From positions 255,796,501 through 255,860,500 of the forward strand of contig NC_134137.1 in NCBI RefSeq assembly GCF_033958435.1: DNA of 64,000 bases. Direction: 5' to 3'. The number at the start of each line of letters is the position of its first letter. The first letter of the stretch is position 1. This stretch comes from Carettochelys insculpta (lineage: Eukaryota; Chordata; Testudines; Carettochelyidae). The notes under the pieces are model-generated. The model saw only the letters and a list, made by a program, of their open reading frames with translations, was not told where the DNA came from and searched no databases. Positions 37,611-51,190 of the stretch are shown here, one piece after another. A program made the position numbers and the translations under genes.

Positions 37611-39394
37611 AGACACATTACATACCATAGTCTCACTATAAAGATGAGACAGAGAAGATCAGAGGGGAATACGTTTTGTTATGTGCAATGATATATAGAT
37701 AATGTTATGTTTAAGCCTTACAATTGAATGTCTGTAACAAACAAATAAGGAACACCAGTAGATTTACTGTCTAATAACTTTTGTTCAGAAGTTATTCATA
37801 GCATCTACATTATTTTACACCATTTATAGTGTGTGGGGTATTTTAAGTGTTTTTTTTTACTAACAAAGTATATGATGTATTCTTTGAAATTGACTGGGAA
37901 CTATTAATATCCACTTACCAGGGTTTTATAGACAATAGCCTCAAGATTTAACTTTATGGTAATTTTTGAAAAGTCATGAAAAAAACAGAACTGTGGTCTG
38001 CCTGGAACTAAGCTGAAATGAAGAAAGAATGGAAGCATACTAGTGCTTGAGCTCCTTTGACTCTTGTTACATTAGTTAGAGAAGCATATCATTCACATAA
38101 ATGGGTTAAAGTCCAGCAGAAAAATTTTTCCCCTGCCATCCTTCCTGATGCAAACTGGAATTGATAATCTATGCCCCCATCTCCTCCTTATACCCCACCA
38201 AAACAAAGAATTCTAGTGGCCAATTATGTTGTCTTATAATCTTTGTATTGGATTTTAATTCAGATAACTGACCATCACATTATTAGGCATAATTAAACAA
38301 TTCTGCTCATGGTGCAGACAGTAGTCCTGAGGGCATTCTGTGCTCCCAAAATAAACCTTCTACACATGCTATTTTAAAATTCCATAAAATTCTGCAAATT
38401 TTGCCAAATAAATGTGGTGAGAGCATCACTGGGTGTGTAGAGATGGGAAGTCACTATGTAGCCTTCCTATCCCCAGGACAGCCTCAATAGTGAGGCTGCA
38501 CCCAACACCAACACAGCACAAGGATCAGTCTTGCCCCAAAAACACCCCAGAGCCCTGAGCCTCCATGCCAGGTGCATCAGATGTAGGCAGGCAGGCTCCA
38601 TGTGTGGAGGGGTTTAGTGTGAGGGGCAGATATAGATGCCTAACTATGCCTGGCAAGTGTTGGTTCAATACTTACATTCATTACTGCCCCCCTCGCAAAT
38701 CTCCCAACAAATGTTTTCTCCTAAATATCAGTTTGATTGTTTTCTATTTTTTCCTGTAGCAACCCACAACATGCTAGAAAGACATTTTCTTGCTTAGGCT
38801 TTAACAGTTCTCAACTGTTGATTGCAAGAAAGTACAACCTGTTACATGGAGATTTTTAGAAGTAGAAATGACAGTTAAGCTGTTGGCTTTCACTAGTAGT
38901 TGTGTGCCTACACTTTAAAAACCTTCCCCTTTGTCTATGTTAGAGACTAAAAATGAGTGTGTGCGCATGCATGCGCATACGTGTGTGTGTGTAAAACCTA
39001 TGTTCAAACCAAAAATTTTCCCCTCCAGTCATCCCAGAATAACAAACAGCAGAACATTTCGTCACTCACTCTTGCCCCATGAAGTACTTAGTCTTTCATC
39101 CATCTTCAATATGTACTTGTCAGGTAGACATACATCTACAAAATTCTTCAAGTATAACAGATCCCTGAATTTATAACACTGTACCATTCTTCTCTGGTGC
39201 TTCCCAAATGAATACAGAAAGTAAACCACCATTCTAACCTTACTTGCTGCCTTTATTCATTTTTAGCATGTATTTTAATCAGTAGCTGATATGACAATGA
39301 AAAACAACACATGCTCCACAAGCAACTGTCACCTTAATACCAATGTTTCACAAACTATTGTCCTTCAAACAATAAACAGGGAAAAAAACATTAC

Positions 39395-39499
39395 CTGCTT
39401 GTAAAGCCATCCCCGTTTGATAACTGGTGCATTCGGATTCCTCTTTATTGAGTTTGAACGCTTTCCAAAATTATGAACCTTTTTTGAAGAGCGTGATGT
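39395..39499 (-). CDS. PLEKHA5: PLEKHA5 exon: basic stretch and start of PH domain
   Basis: This 105-bp, 35-codon exon is in phase 0 at both ends. It begins TSRSSKKVHNFGKRSNS, a strongly basic stretch typical of the region before the PH domain in this family. It ends APVIKRGWLYKQ, the first beta strand of the PH domain. The basic run may help membrane or phosphoinositide binding, which is inference. The acceptor is ATTTAG|ACA and the donor CAG|GTAATG. It is separated from its neighbours by two of the longest introns here, both filled with repeats. Confidence 0.93.
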
Positions 39500-40251
39500 C
39501 TAAATGGAATAAATACGTTAAAAATGCACTATCAGTGTCTGTTAACTCTAGAAAATTGTCATACGTTTCTTTCCTTAGACTTTTGTTCTCTATCCAGGTT
39601 CTCCCTTGAAAATTGCAGAATATTGCTTTCTTCCTTTTCAAACACATATGATAATTGCCATACCAGTTCTGCTGATTACAAGATTTCTCTAAATTTTCTG
39701 CATTGAGAATGGGAAATCCCAAGTGGATAACTAGATCAAAACATTTTAAACAGAGATTTAATATATTTAGGGGAAAAAAACCACACCACACTTTGTTCTA
39801 AGATATGGCTTGAAGAACACTTACAAAACACTAGCAAGAGAATTAAAACTATGAGAGAGAGCAGTAATTAGAGGAAAATATGCTCCAGACCAACACCTTG
39901 GTGAGAAAAGACCAGCTTTAGTCTGCTCCCAGCACAATCCCTATCACTGGGAAAGGGGCCAGGTTTCTACAAGGGTGCAATCTCTGGCTTTTGATTGAGA
40001 CTTTTGTATCCTCCTTTGGAAAATTCTGTACTCCCAACAATTTTCCTATTAATTTCTCTTGGCTCCTACAAAAGGGAGAAGATCTTCACTACTTCTTGAT
40101 CCAACAGCTGTTTTGGTTCTCCTTCTACTATAACTCCAGCTTCCATTTGTGATGAGGCTTGTAGCGCTTTTTTCCAGCTGCTGCAGAAAGAGACTGAAGT
40201 GATTCTTGGCAGTTTAGAAGAGCATCTGTGAAACTAACCAGGGTCCTAAGT

Positions 40252-40345
40252 ATCTGACAGGTAGCCATGTTAGTCTGTAGCTTCAGGAACAACAAGAAGT
40301 CTTGTGGCACCTTATAGACTAACAGATATTTTTGGAGCATAAGTA
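40252..40345 (+). repeat. Turtle-type short interspersed repeat fragment
   Basis: Shares 'ggtagccatgttagtctgta' and 'tggcaccttatagactaac' with the inverted pair at 6978-7188. Confidence 0.75.
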
Positions 40346-40354
40346 CTGCTTGAT

Positions 40355-40490
40355 TTTAGACAAGTCATGTAACTTCTGCAGCTCAGTTTATTCTAACACT
40401 AATGTGATACACTACCTCAAATGGGCATTTTAATGCCTTAACTAATACTTATGAAAAGTGTTAAGTTACTCATATGAAAGGTCCTTATAA
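40355..40490 (-). repeat. MIR-like remnant
   Basis: The order gacaagtcatgtaacttctg, agctcagttta, then a gataatgata-like stretch and aaaagtgttaag follows the antisense of the MIR consensus. Degenerate; moderate confidence only. Confidence 0.45.
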
Positions 40491-43400
40491 ACAACTGGCT
40501 ACTTTAGTAATCCATGCATAAGACAGCTCTTTGATTGCATAAATAAAGCCATGGGAGGATGGTGACTATTTATATATTATAGAACAGAACATAGAGGTGT
40601 ATCTCAGATTGGAACCAACACAATAAAAGATAAACAAGATTTAAGTGGGTATTGATTTTTTCAGAAGAGCAAATGCTTCAGTGTGCTTACAGTGTGTAAC
40701 TGTTCAATTTCACCTTTGACTGTAATAAAGTATTTTCCATATAAATAGCAGACAATATTAAGCCATGAGCATCAGAAATGCTGGATATTTAGACAGGGAG
40801 AGAAAAAGGATTTTAATTTTAATACAAAACTTAAAAAACCTATTTTTATTTAAATAAATATGTTCTGAAATATCTTTGTATTCTCTTAGAAGAAACCTAA
40901 TAAAGTGTTTGTCTACCAACTTTGCAAGGAAGAGTTTATTAAAAATTCTGTAGTGTCAAAATGTACTTTTATTAAAACACCCTTGTTGAAATGAACAGGA
41001 CATTTAAATTAGATTTCAAAGAGATTTTCACGTACCACTACATAATATATTACATTGTAATAATATACAGCTTTTGCGAACAATATTATTCTGTGAACAG
41101 CGGCATAAGGCCTTAAAACAAAAAAGCTTTGTATTCCAAAATCTTTATTACGGGGTTGACTTAAAAACCCACAAGATGTCAAGTAAGGGTGAAGAGTATA
41201 TTTTAAATTCATTTGAAAGTAAAACAGCTGAACTAAATTTGATTTGGAAAAAAAGCTAAATCAATCAAAAATATACATAATTCAAAACAAGTCAAAACTG
41301 TTCTACAGCTCAACATTTCAGTCTGGAGAACTCAGTCTACCTTCAGAAGATTTCAGTAAATAATGCTCAGAAGATTTATTTTGTCAGAAGCATAGAAAAG
41401 AATGAGGAAGAAAAGACTACCCGACAGAATACATTAAAGATCAGGTCTGAGAACTAGATATTAAGATTCCAAAACTTGGAAGTTATTGTAACAAATATAA
41501 TTAAAATTATGTCTGTCTAATTATATGTATACATGTTCATAAATGTTTTCACAGACATTACAAGAGCTGATTACCAAGGCTGGGGGAAATTTTCACCCAA
41601 ATAAATCAATTTTGGCTAAAAATGTAGTTTTGGCTAAACTTTTTGAAAATTTGACACAGGTTTGCCAAACAGCTTCAGTCAAACACAAAGAAGATCAAAA
41701 TGGAACTTAAATGTAATTCATAAAATAGGCAGAAAGTGTTTCAACAGGTGGATATTAGGTTAGTCTCAAATCCCTCCTTCATAAGTTGTTCCATTCTGTA
41801 TAAAATATTTGACTAATCCCCAGCAAAAGTGAGAATGACACTATATTATAGGAGGGCATAGGAGGGAAGACGAATTAACAGTGTCAGGGCTTTCACCTGG
41901 GAGACAAGTAGCTGCTCCAATTACTATTTATATATAATAGAACAGTTTCAACAGCAGAAAGAGACCTGCCCAGAATATAATCCACTGAACAGGACACTCT
42001 CCTGCAGTGGGGGAGACAAGTTAAAATCCCTGCCTACAGTAAACAGATAGGAGAATTTAACCTGTCTCTCACATCATAACTAAATGTCCTACACTCTGGT
42101 CTAAAGGGCACAAATGAGGAAGAAACTCCAATACCAACAGCAGCCATATGTGAATGTAGCCCTTCATTACCTTTCTTTTAAATATAGCAAGAAATGAAGT
42201 GTTTTGATTAACATTTTTGAAAATTTTTTTTAGATTTTTTTAAATTTCCAGTTGAATTTTCCCCCCAAACAAAAAGCCTGCTTTTTCTCTTGCACTACTA
42301 GTTTATTCACCCAAATTCTTCAACTGTTTGTTCCATGCAATATACAGACAGAATAATCTTTGCTTGTTCCAAGAGCAAGCAATGCAATGTGCCTACTCAG
42401 CCTACAATTTGGTATACATGAAAGGCCCACAAATTCCTTTTTGTTTATGTTGGTTAATTCACCCTGATGGTGTTGCCCAAAAACAATTTCAACTCCTCAA
42501 GCAGATTCGGGTAATTTAAATGCACATCTTTTCATTTTAGTAAACAAGCAGATGCACTTTCACATGAAGCTTATGGAGGTCAGAAGTGAATCTTTACAGG
42601 CTCATACAGTTTACCAACTGCAAATATCCACTGAACAATGCAGCAGTTGAGTTGAGTTTTCCTAATATTAGTTAAAAAAACAAAACATTGTAGACACATG
42701 TACAATTCTCTCTCCCTCTCTCTCTTTCCGTGTGTAAAATTTCCTTCAGGACAACAGGATGATATTATGCAAATATATCTGCCAGCCACCTGGAAGGCTT
42801 GGGGAAGGTTGCTATGGACCGCCCTGCAGGGATGGAAAGGGAAGGGGGCGCAGCTGGATCACCGCCAGCCATGGGCGAGGGGAGGAGCTGGGAGCAGGTG
42901 CCAGGCCATGGCAAGGAGGCAAGGTGCCGCTTAGATTCAAACTGTCTGCCACTACTTACTCCTCCTACCCTCGGGTCAGGCAGCAGGAAGTGGCTCTCCT
43001 GTCAGCAGAGGCAGCCAGAGCGTGGCTTTGAGTAACACCTTCCCTCCCCAGCAGACAGGACAGAAGGGCCTGCTCAGAACCACAGAGATCATCATAAACC
43101 CTGTAAAATTCTGCCTGTACAAGCTCATACCATATTACTAAATTTTTGTTATGGGGATATCATATTCTCAAATGCCTTTATAAAGGTTTAACTAGCATCT
43201 TCAGAATGCTTGGAGGATACAAGCTGAAAGATAGGCTGGAAAAAAGGTAAAATAAGGAAAAACCTTTCCACCACACCACCTTTTAGCAGTCATGAGACTA
43301 CGCAGAAAGTGTGTCAGGCTCTATCCATACAATCTTCAGCAGGTTTTGGTCTAGGGTAGGAAAAGAACTGAAATAACATCATCTCCTTTCCAGAAATCAG

Positions 43401-43642
43401 GAAGTTGGACAAATGGTTTTGAATTTACAACACACTGAAGGTTGACCATAAAGATGGAGCACTTAATAGCACACTAGAATGAATCTCCATCCTCTCCTTT
43501 ACCAATGTGTTATTTTATTTTTGGGTGGAAGAGGAAGTGAACAAGAGGAGGGCTGAATGCCTAAATCAAGCCTCTTGTGGCTTGGACTAACATAGGTCAA
43601 CTCATCTTTTTATCAGCCTCCGAAAAGAGGCTTTAGACTCTT

Positions 43643-44001
43643 AGGGCTTGTCTACGCTACCTCTCTACTTTGAAGGGAGGATGGTAGGTAGGGTGTTGGG
43701 AGTTTATTAATAAAGTGCTGCAGTGCATATGCAGCACTTCATTAAGCAAATCCCCCCCGCAGCAACTTCGAAGTGCAGGCTTGCATCTAGCCATGGCTAA
43801 CCTGCTAGTACTTTGAAGTGCCCAAGGTTCTTTGAAGTACCAGCGGGTTAGCTGTGGCAAGACGCAAGCCTGCACTTCAAAGTTGCCATGGGAGGGATTT
43901 CCTTAATGCTGCATATGAACCGCAGCACTTCATTAATGAACTCCCAACACCCTACTTACCATGCTCCCTTTGAAGTAGGCAGGTAGTGTACAGACAGCCT
44001 T
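43643..44001. mobile_element. Long foldback (palindromic) MITE
   Basis: Nearly the whole element is one inverted repeat. The left arm runs cttgtctacgctacctctct, cagcacttcattaa, gcaacttcgaagtgcaggct, ccgctggtacttcaaag. The right arm returns the same phrases in reverse complement to gtagtgtacagacagcc. The centre is near 43820. Two relatives are at 52260 and 63631. Non-coding. Confidence 0.85.
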
Positions 44002-44555
44002 AATCTTTTTTTTTTTTTTAAATCAAAACTGAAAACAGAATATTTTACAAATAGTTATGCTAATTATGAACTATTTTATACTAATTATAAAGAGCAGCAT
44101 TGTACTCCCAAGAACATTGAAATATTCCTCTCTCTCAGCTGAGCTGCTCCAAATATGAAACTCCTCATTATTTCCCCGAATAGTCAGATAAGTCCTTAAT
44201 CAATTTGCATCAGTCTTCCATGAAAATTGTTTAGTTTACAACTTTAATAAATTGCCACCAATATTTTTGTTTGTGTTAGAACTAACCAAATGGTGTTCCC
44301 CCTTTCCCCATTTTATAGAGGACCTAAATAAATACTCTCCCAACTATTTTCTCACTCATGCATTGTAATACCATTTTAATAACACACAGGTAGAAAAACC
44401 TATGTACTATGCCAGCCTTTTAAAACAGGAACTTGTTTTCTAGAAAGCAAAACACAAGACCAGAGAAACAAAATAATTTGGGCTGGAAATTATTTGGAAA
44501 AGTACCTATAAGAGAGAATTCACAGAGAGACTCAAAGAGAATATAGGAGTCTCAA

Positions 44556-47500
44556 CGGCGGACCAGGAGGTGTGGTGCTGCAAATTGACAACTCCTGTGA
44601 AGGCAGAGGAACGTGCCCCACTGCCTTGTGGGTTATCCTGGGAAGGAGTAAGGCTAAGGGAGTAAACCCTGACAGAAAATCCGGAGGGGAGTCCTAAGGT
44701 GGTTCTGTGTCAACTTCTGGCACTGTCCCGGCAACTCTTGCAGCTGAGCTGGTACCAAACGCAGAGGTTATCCTTTCCTTTGGACTATATCAGTAAAACC
44801 GAGCAGCGGGGCCTGGTGTCTGGGCAGCCCAGGGTCTCCATAAAAATTGCCCAGACTCACGCCTGGAGAGGTACTCCGGCATCGCTGAACAGCGTTGAAC
44901 CAATATGGGAGGCAACAGATACTGGTTATAAGCTCTTGCTTGATTGGCATAGAGAACGAGCGCCAGGGGTTGCTTCCAATGGTGGGAGAGATCATCGCAT
45001 CTCATTGGACAATCACTGCATGTCTTAAGCTGGGCAGCTTCCAGCCAGTAGGGTACTGTCTCGTCACAGTTCACTTGCCTCACTGGGTACATGAGGCTTA
45101 AGGTTCCCAAACCTGAGAAGTGACTGAAATGAGCACCAGACAAACCAACAAGAAAATTGTTAAGAAAAGAAAACCATCAAAGTTTCAAGCTTGCTTGGAA
45201 TGTACGGACCACGTTGACTGGTTTGACTGAAGATCTTCAGGACATCAGTGACACCCGAAAGACTGTTGTCATCAACGAAGAACTGAAGAGGCTCCAAGCT
45301 GACATTGCCACTTTGCAGGAGACGCGACTCGCAGCTTCAGGGTCCCTAAAGGAAAAGGACTACACCTTTTTCTGGCAGGGCAAAGCCCAAGAGGAAGCCA
45401 GGGAGCATGGTGTCGACTTTGCCATCAGAAACACCTTTCTGCAAATGGTAGAACTAGTCACTGGCAGATCAGAAAGACTCCTTCAGATCAAACTTCAAAC
45501 CTGCGCTGGTCCCGTCCAGCTGATCAGTGCTTACGCTCCAAACCTGAACGCCACACCAGAAGTAAAGGACAAGTTCTATGACGAGCTTAGTGCCGCCATA
45601 GTGCAAATACCTGTTAGTGATCAATTGTACCTTTTGGGTGACTTCAATGCAAGAGTTGGAGCTGATCGTGATTCATGACCCTCTTGCCTAGGTCACTTCG
45701 GTGTGGGAAAAATGAATGACAACGGACAGCATCTCCTCGAACTTTGCACATATCACAATCTGTGCATCACAAACATTTTTCCGAACCAAGCCACAGCACA
45801 GAGTACCATGGAGACACCCACGCTCAAAAAACTGGCACCAATTAGACTTGGTCATCACCAGATGCGACAACCTCAAAAACGTCCTCCTGACACGCAGCTA
45901 CCATAGTGCCGACTGCAATACAGATCATTCGCTAGTCTGCTCCAAGCTCAAGCTGAAACCCAAGAAGCTGCACCATTCTAAACCAACTGGAAGGCCCCAC
46001 ATTGATGCCAGAAAGATGGCAAACTCAGAAAAAGCTGAAATGTTCAGAGAAACCCTTGAGGAGAATCGGCGCAGCAGCCCTGGCAGTGCTGATGCAACAT
46101 CCAGATGGTAGCATCTGAGTGACACAATCTACAATAGGCCTCGTCAGTGTTTGGCAGAAGAGATGGAAACAAAATGACTGGTTCGAAGCTAACTCCAATG
46201 AGATGATTTCAGTCATCGAAAAGAAGCATGCTGCACTTCTGGAGTATAAACGCTCACCGAGTCAGAGAACCCAGCAAGCACTCAGAGTAGCCAGAAAAAT
46301 AGTACAGCAGACAGCCAGGCGCTGTGACCACAACTACTGGCTTAAGCTATGCAGCAGTATCCAGACCTGTGGTGACTCTGGTAATCTCAGGGGAATGTAT
46401 GAGCACATAAAGGTGGCAATGGGACCCATCCCGAACAAGACGGCACCTCTGAAATCCAAATCTGGTGATGTCATCCCAGACAAAGCCAAACAGATGGAGT
46501 GATGGGTCAAGCACTACTCCGAGCTGTACTCATGCGAGAACACTGTGGTTGATACAGCCCTCAATGTCGTCAAGCTCCTGTCAGTCATGGACAAGCTGGA
46601 CCAGGAACCAACTGTGGTCGAACTGAAGAAAGCTACTGACAGCACTGCAGTAGGAAAGGCCCCAGGCCAGGATGGTATACCACCAAAGGTAATCAAGTGT
46701 GCCTTGGAACCCTTACATGAGCTGCTGTGCCTGTGATGGAGAGAGGGTGAGGTTCCACAGGATATGCAGGACGCCAACATTGGAACCTTGTATAAGAACA
46801 AAGGAGACAGAAGTGACTGCCACAATTACCGTGGAATCTCCCTCCTAAGTATCACTGGTAAATTGTTCGCTCGTGTCATCCTCGGCAGACTCCAGAAGCT
46901 CGCTGAGAGGGTGTATCCTGAATCCCAGTGCGGATTGTGCACCGAGAGATCTACCACTAATATGATCTTCTCCCTGAGGTAGCTGCAGGAGAAATGCAGG
47001 GAGCAGAGGAAGCCACTCTATGTCGCCTTCATCAACCTGACCAAGGCTTTTCGACTTGGTCAGTAGGAATGGACTGTTTCAATTGCTCCACAAGATAGGC
47101 TGTCCACCATGGCTACTCAAGATGATCCAGTCTTTCCACGAACACACGGGAGGAGCCATCCAGTATGATGGCGCATCATCGGATGCCTTCAGCATCAGGA
47201 GTGGCGTCAAACAAGGATGCATCCTTGCTCCAACATTGTCTGGGATCTTCTTTGCACTCCTCCTGAAGCATGCCTTTGGATCCTCAACAGAGAGCATCTT
47301 TTTGCACACAAGACCTGATGGGAAACTGTTTAATCTTGCAAGGCTGAAGGGTAAGTCTAAGGTGCAGGAAGTGCTCATTAGAGACATGCTGTTCGCAGCC
47401 AATGCTGCTGTGGTGACACACACAGAAGACCAGCGTCAAAAACTGCTGGATCAGTTCTTCAAAGCATGCAAGGACTTCAGGCTTACCATCAGCCTAGAGA

Positions 47501-48445
47501 AGACAAACGTACTTGGTCAGGAAGTTGCTAAGCCTCCATTAATCGGCACTGACAACTATTCGTTAGAGGTCGTCCACGAGTTCGTTTATCTTGGGTCCAC
47601 CATCACTGACACCCTGTCATTGGAGTCTGAGCTAAATAGGAGGATCGGAAAAGCAGCCACAACTCTGTCCAGACTCAGCAAGAGAGTGTGGAACAACAAC
47701 AAGCTGTACACTCACACCAAAATGCAAGTCTACAGAGCCTGCATGCTCAGCACCCTCCTCTATGGCAGCAAGTCTTGGACCTTGTACGCCCGCCAGGAAA
47801 AGGGGCTGAATGTCTTCCACTTGCGCTGCCTCAGGAGCATTCTTGGGATATCATGGAAGGACAGAGTGCCCAACAACGCCGTCCTCGAGCAAGCTGGAAT
47901 TCCAACCATGCACACCCTCCTCAGGAAGCAGCGCCTCCGCTGGCTTGGCCATGTCCACAGGACGAATGATGGAAGGATCCCAAGACATCTTGTATGGCAA
48001 GCTAGCCTCTGGCAAAAGACCTCCCGGACGCCCCCAGTTTCGCTACAAAGACGTCTGTAAGAGGGACCTCAAGGAGGTAGACAGACATCGACCCAGATAG
48101 CTGGGAAAAGCTGGCAGATGACCGCAGCAACTGGAAGCAGGAACTACACAAGGGACTTCAGAAGGGCAAGATGAAGATCAGACAGCTGGCAGAGGAGAAG
48201 CGAGCCTGTAGAAAGGACAGCAAGGACGTGCCAGACACCCACTACATATGCAGCAGATGTAGCAAGGACTGTCACGCTCATGTGGGCCACCACAGTCACA
48301 GTCAATGCTGCAAATGACGATCTTAAATGGAGTTACAAAGGGAGCAATCCATAGTCTACACAGACTGAAGGATGCATTGGACACTTGGAATGACACATGG
48401 TCAGAAACTCGCACCGTCAAAAGCAGTCCTGGTACCTAAAGTTCT
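44556..48445 (+). mobile_element. APE-type LINE, nearly full length, inactive
   Basis: The 5' leader (44556-45156) is shared with the copy at 8.6 kb. The plus-strand protein then reads endonuclease (LAWNVRTTLTGL, IATLQETRLA with the catalytic Glu, YLLGDFNARVGADRDS, NTDHSLVCSK with the Asp-His pair; about 45190-45960). A linker follows, then reverse transcriptase (VGKAPGQDGIPPKVIKCAL, NYRGISLLSITGKLFARVIL, SGVKQGCILAPTL; about 46640-47500). The C-terminus has LSTLLYGSKSWTLY and a Cys/His-rich end (YICSRCSKDC...H; about 48240-48310). It is disabled by a TGA at 45676, stops near 46501, 46734 and 46980 and several frameshifts. The catalytic F-A-D-D motif reads FAAN at about 47393. I did not resolve the clade. 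Confidence 0.88.
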
Positions 48446-49094
48446 GTATTCACAGATAGAGGCAGACATCAAAACTGATTACACAAAACTCCTCATGACT
48501 GCAGCTAAAGTTCCTCATTATCACTGAAGGGCCACTTCTAAGAATGATGGAATAAAAGTCTTAAACGCACTGAACCTATGGACCCCCTGAAACTGTCAAA
48601 GAGGTTGATTAGTGTCATCTATGGTTTCTATGTTGCAGGCACAGATTGCACTATGAAAAATGGTACAATATCGTAAATAAGTTTATTTCTGATAACTGTT
48701 TAAAGTATCAGTCTGAATATCATTCATATGAACACTAAGTATTTAGTGATTATAAGGCACAGCTTTTAGTGCAGAAGTGTTTTCTCTAAAAAAGTAGCTC
48801 AATAAATCCTATTCAATAAAACAGGTAAAAGTCTCTACCAAGAAATATTGACAAATTACTGTAATTCAATAGCCAGTAGCAATTTCTTTTCAATACATTG
48901 TCAACCAAAACACAGTAAGCAGTTTATTTAAATTTTTGTTGCAGAAGCCATAAATCAATTTCCTGTCTCCCCAATAGAAATGAACATATTTCACCCCACA
49001 TAATTAACTCTAACAAAGCTCTGTTGTAATAATTTTACAACAGCGTCACTGATGTCGTCAGCAAAGTTCTGAGAGAAAGATCGTATTGTGGTTG

Positions 49095-49129
<35 letters not shown>

Positions 49130-49614
49130 GCTTCTCCTTCAGGGACTTAGCAACTAGTGTAATGTCATGATTAACAGCACCAATTTTTTAAAATGTCAAC
49201 TTTGCTACTCTTTTCTCAGCAACCCTATTAGGTTAAGGCATTTTCTAGAATCTAGAAGTCTTTCCACAGTAGATTATGGTTTTAATGTAGGTCAAGTTTT
49301 TGCCTGACCTATGTGTGTCCATTTTATAACAAAAGCTGCTTTAAAAGCAATCTCCAACATGCTCAAAATGTCTTATTTTATGGACAATCTTTAATTATTT
49401 ATTCTTTCACAGATCAAATAAACAAGGCAAACTTGCTAAAATTAAAGAAATTGCTCAGTTAACACTAACACTTTAAAGCACATGGTGCAAATCTGATTCG
49501 TTTGTGGGAGAAATGCTTTGCTGGATACAAGCTTTTAACGTCTAATTCAACAGTATTTCTTTCTTCGTAGTGGAGTATGTAAAAATACTGTAGAAATGTT
49601 AACTGTTGGCTAGA

Positions 49615-49865
49615 ACAGGGGTGGGCAAAATGGGCAGACGGGGCCCCCCGGGGGGGCTGAAATTTCACAAGGGGGATGCAGCACTGGGGGGGCTGAAATT
49701 TCACAAGGGGGATGCAGCACTATCAGCTGCTGGGCCTCAGGCTCATCCATCTAATTAAAAACGTTGAAATATTTTACTGATTTTATGTCTGCGTATTCAC
49801 ATTTATATACCCATTAATAAAGTTCTTACATTCTACACAGTTATTTTCTTATATGTGCCAAAAGG
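49615..49865 (-). mobile_element. hAT-like non-autonomous repeat, copy 2
   Basis: Begins caggggtgggcaaaatgggc and shares its right half, inverted, with 12840-13010. Inside, the phrase gggggggctgaaatttcaca occurs twice in tandem (about 49652 and 49686). Confidence 0.65.
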
Positions 49866-50230
49866 TTTTTGTTTTGTTTTTTTTCATATGAACATTAGTG
49901 AAATTTCTATTCGTCTGGATTTCATTAGACAGGTTGGGTGGGGGCTTTGCTAATTACAGGAATGAAAAGTGGGCTTGATGTAAAAAATTTCCTCACCCCC
50001 AGATTAGAAGACTGATGACACCTTTTTTTTTTGTCATCACTAACCAAGATGTCATCTGGCTAACTCTTTTCTCAATGTTATACACTTAACCTGTCAAAAT
50101 TCCATGAAAAAATTCAATTCTGTAGTGAATGGATTGCCCTTCTACAAAGCATCCTCTGAATGGAAAATAAAACAAAACTTTTGGTTCTACACCAATGGTC
50201 TTTAAAGCCTTTTGCTTCATATTATCTCTG

Positions 50231-50540
50231 AGGGTAGGTCTATACCACAGCACAAGGTTCAATTAAGGTATACAATTTGAGATATTTTAATTGTGTAGTT
50301 AGAATCAATGTACCTTAATTCAGGCTTCTGCACCATCTCCACAAAGGGAAGTTGACGGAAATGCGCACTCCCACTGACTTTACCTTACAATCCTCCTGCC
50401 ACATTCACCCAGGGAGTATCAGAACCAACACATGCACCCTGTAAGTTTGATTTAGCATGTTGCCACTATGCATGTTAATTTTAACTTCGGAAGATGCACC
50501 ATGGTAGGGTCCATCTTCCCTGTAGTGAAGACATACCCTT
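50231..50540. mobile_element. MITE with terminal inverted repeats
   Basis: Left end agggtaggtctataccaca, right end tgtagtgaagacataccctt. About 310 bp, non-coding, same general type as the other tctacact-ended elements. Confidence 0.7.
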
Positions 50541-51069
50541 AGAGACACAGAAGTGTTACCTTCAAGATACACTGAAGCTCTAGTACTAGTAGTTGCCAGT
50601 TAAATGTAACCTTTGCCATACGGTCTGTTCTCAACACTACTCTAAAGGGTTGCTACAAATCTCCTGCAAATTGCTATAATTCTATATTCCTTCCACGAGA
50701 CTATTTGGTCATATCTTTCAATTTCATATCTTGCAACTGTCCACATACTTACTTTTTCATGTGCCTACCAAACATACACTTGCCTCTATACAAAACAAAG
50801 ATGTCTAGTACGAAAGAATTTCAGAATGTGAAAGTCATAATAGCCAAGAAGCATGTGCCAGAAATTACAGCTTTAGTGATAAGTTATTCCAACACCTCGG
50901 CCTCCAAATAAAAACAACAGGTCATCAAGCACCTGGAGATATACATATACTTTATATTTAAACAGAATATTAATTGCAATGCCTCAAATTAATTATAGGA
51001 CTCGGTTTGCTATGTTATGGTGTAACTGAATATTTTACACTAACAAAAATGTTGGATATAATGACTTAC

Positions 51070-51190
51070 TCTGCCCACAGGGCTCATTGGATGCACAGCA
51101 TAGTCTGATGTCAAATTATAGTTGGAAGCTTCACTTATTGTGCTTATGGGTCGTTCTTTCTTTTCTTCACATGTCATAGTTGCAGCAGTC
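51070..51190 (-). CDS. PLEKHA5: PLEKHA5 exon: linker between WW and PH domains
   Basis: This 121-bp exon encodes a Thr/Ser-rich linker beginning TAATMTCEEKKERP and ending YAVHPMSPVGR. The acceptor is TTTTCAG|G and the donor AGA|GTAAGT. It finishes the split Gln codon of the preceding exon, 0.7 kb away, and ends in phase 0. No catalytic or membrane features are present. The linker is expected to be flexible and phosphorylatable (SP and Ser/Thr sites), but that is inference. Confidence 0.92.

Larger units (their letters stand above)
24130..39394 (-). other. PLEKHA5 intron, 15.3 kb
   Basis: Contains a MIR remnant (about 25040-25220), a decayed DIRS element (about 25540-30990) with a CCDC110 retrocopy inside, a palindromic hAT derivative with a nested CR1 (32153-34035), a hAT-like GC-rich repeat (34705-35655), a MITE (35787-36038), a SINE (36585-36775) and a CR1 fragment (37395-37610). 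24130-25039, 31000-32152 and 37611-39394 are unassigned apart from a (GT)n run near 38980. Confidence 0.7.
39500..51069 (-). other. PLEKHA5 intron, 11.6 kb
   Basis: Holds a short turtle repeat (40252-40345), a MIR-like remnant (about 40355-40490), a foldback MITE (43643-44001), a LINE (44556-48445), a hAT-like repeat (49615-49865), a poly-T run at about 49096-49123 and a MITE (50231-50540). 39500-40250, 40500-43640 and 48450-49090 are otherwise unassigned. Confidence 0.7.
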
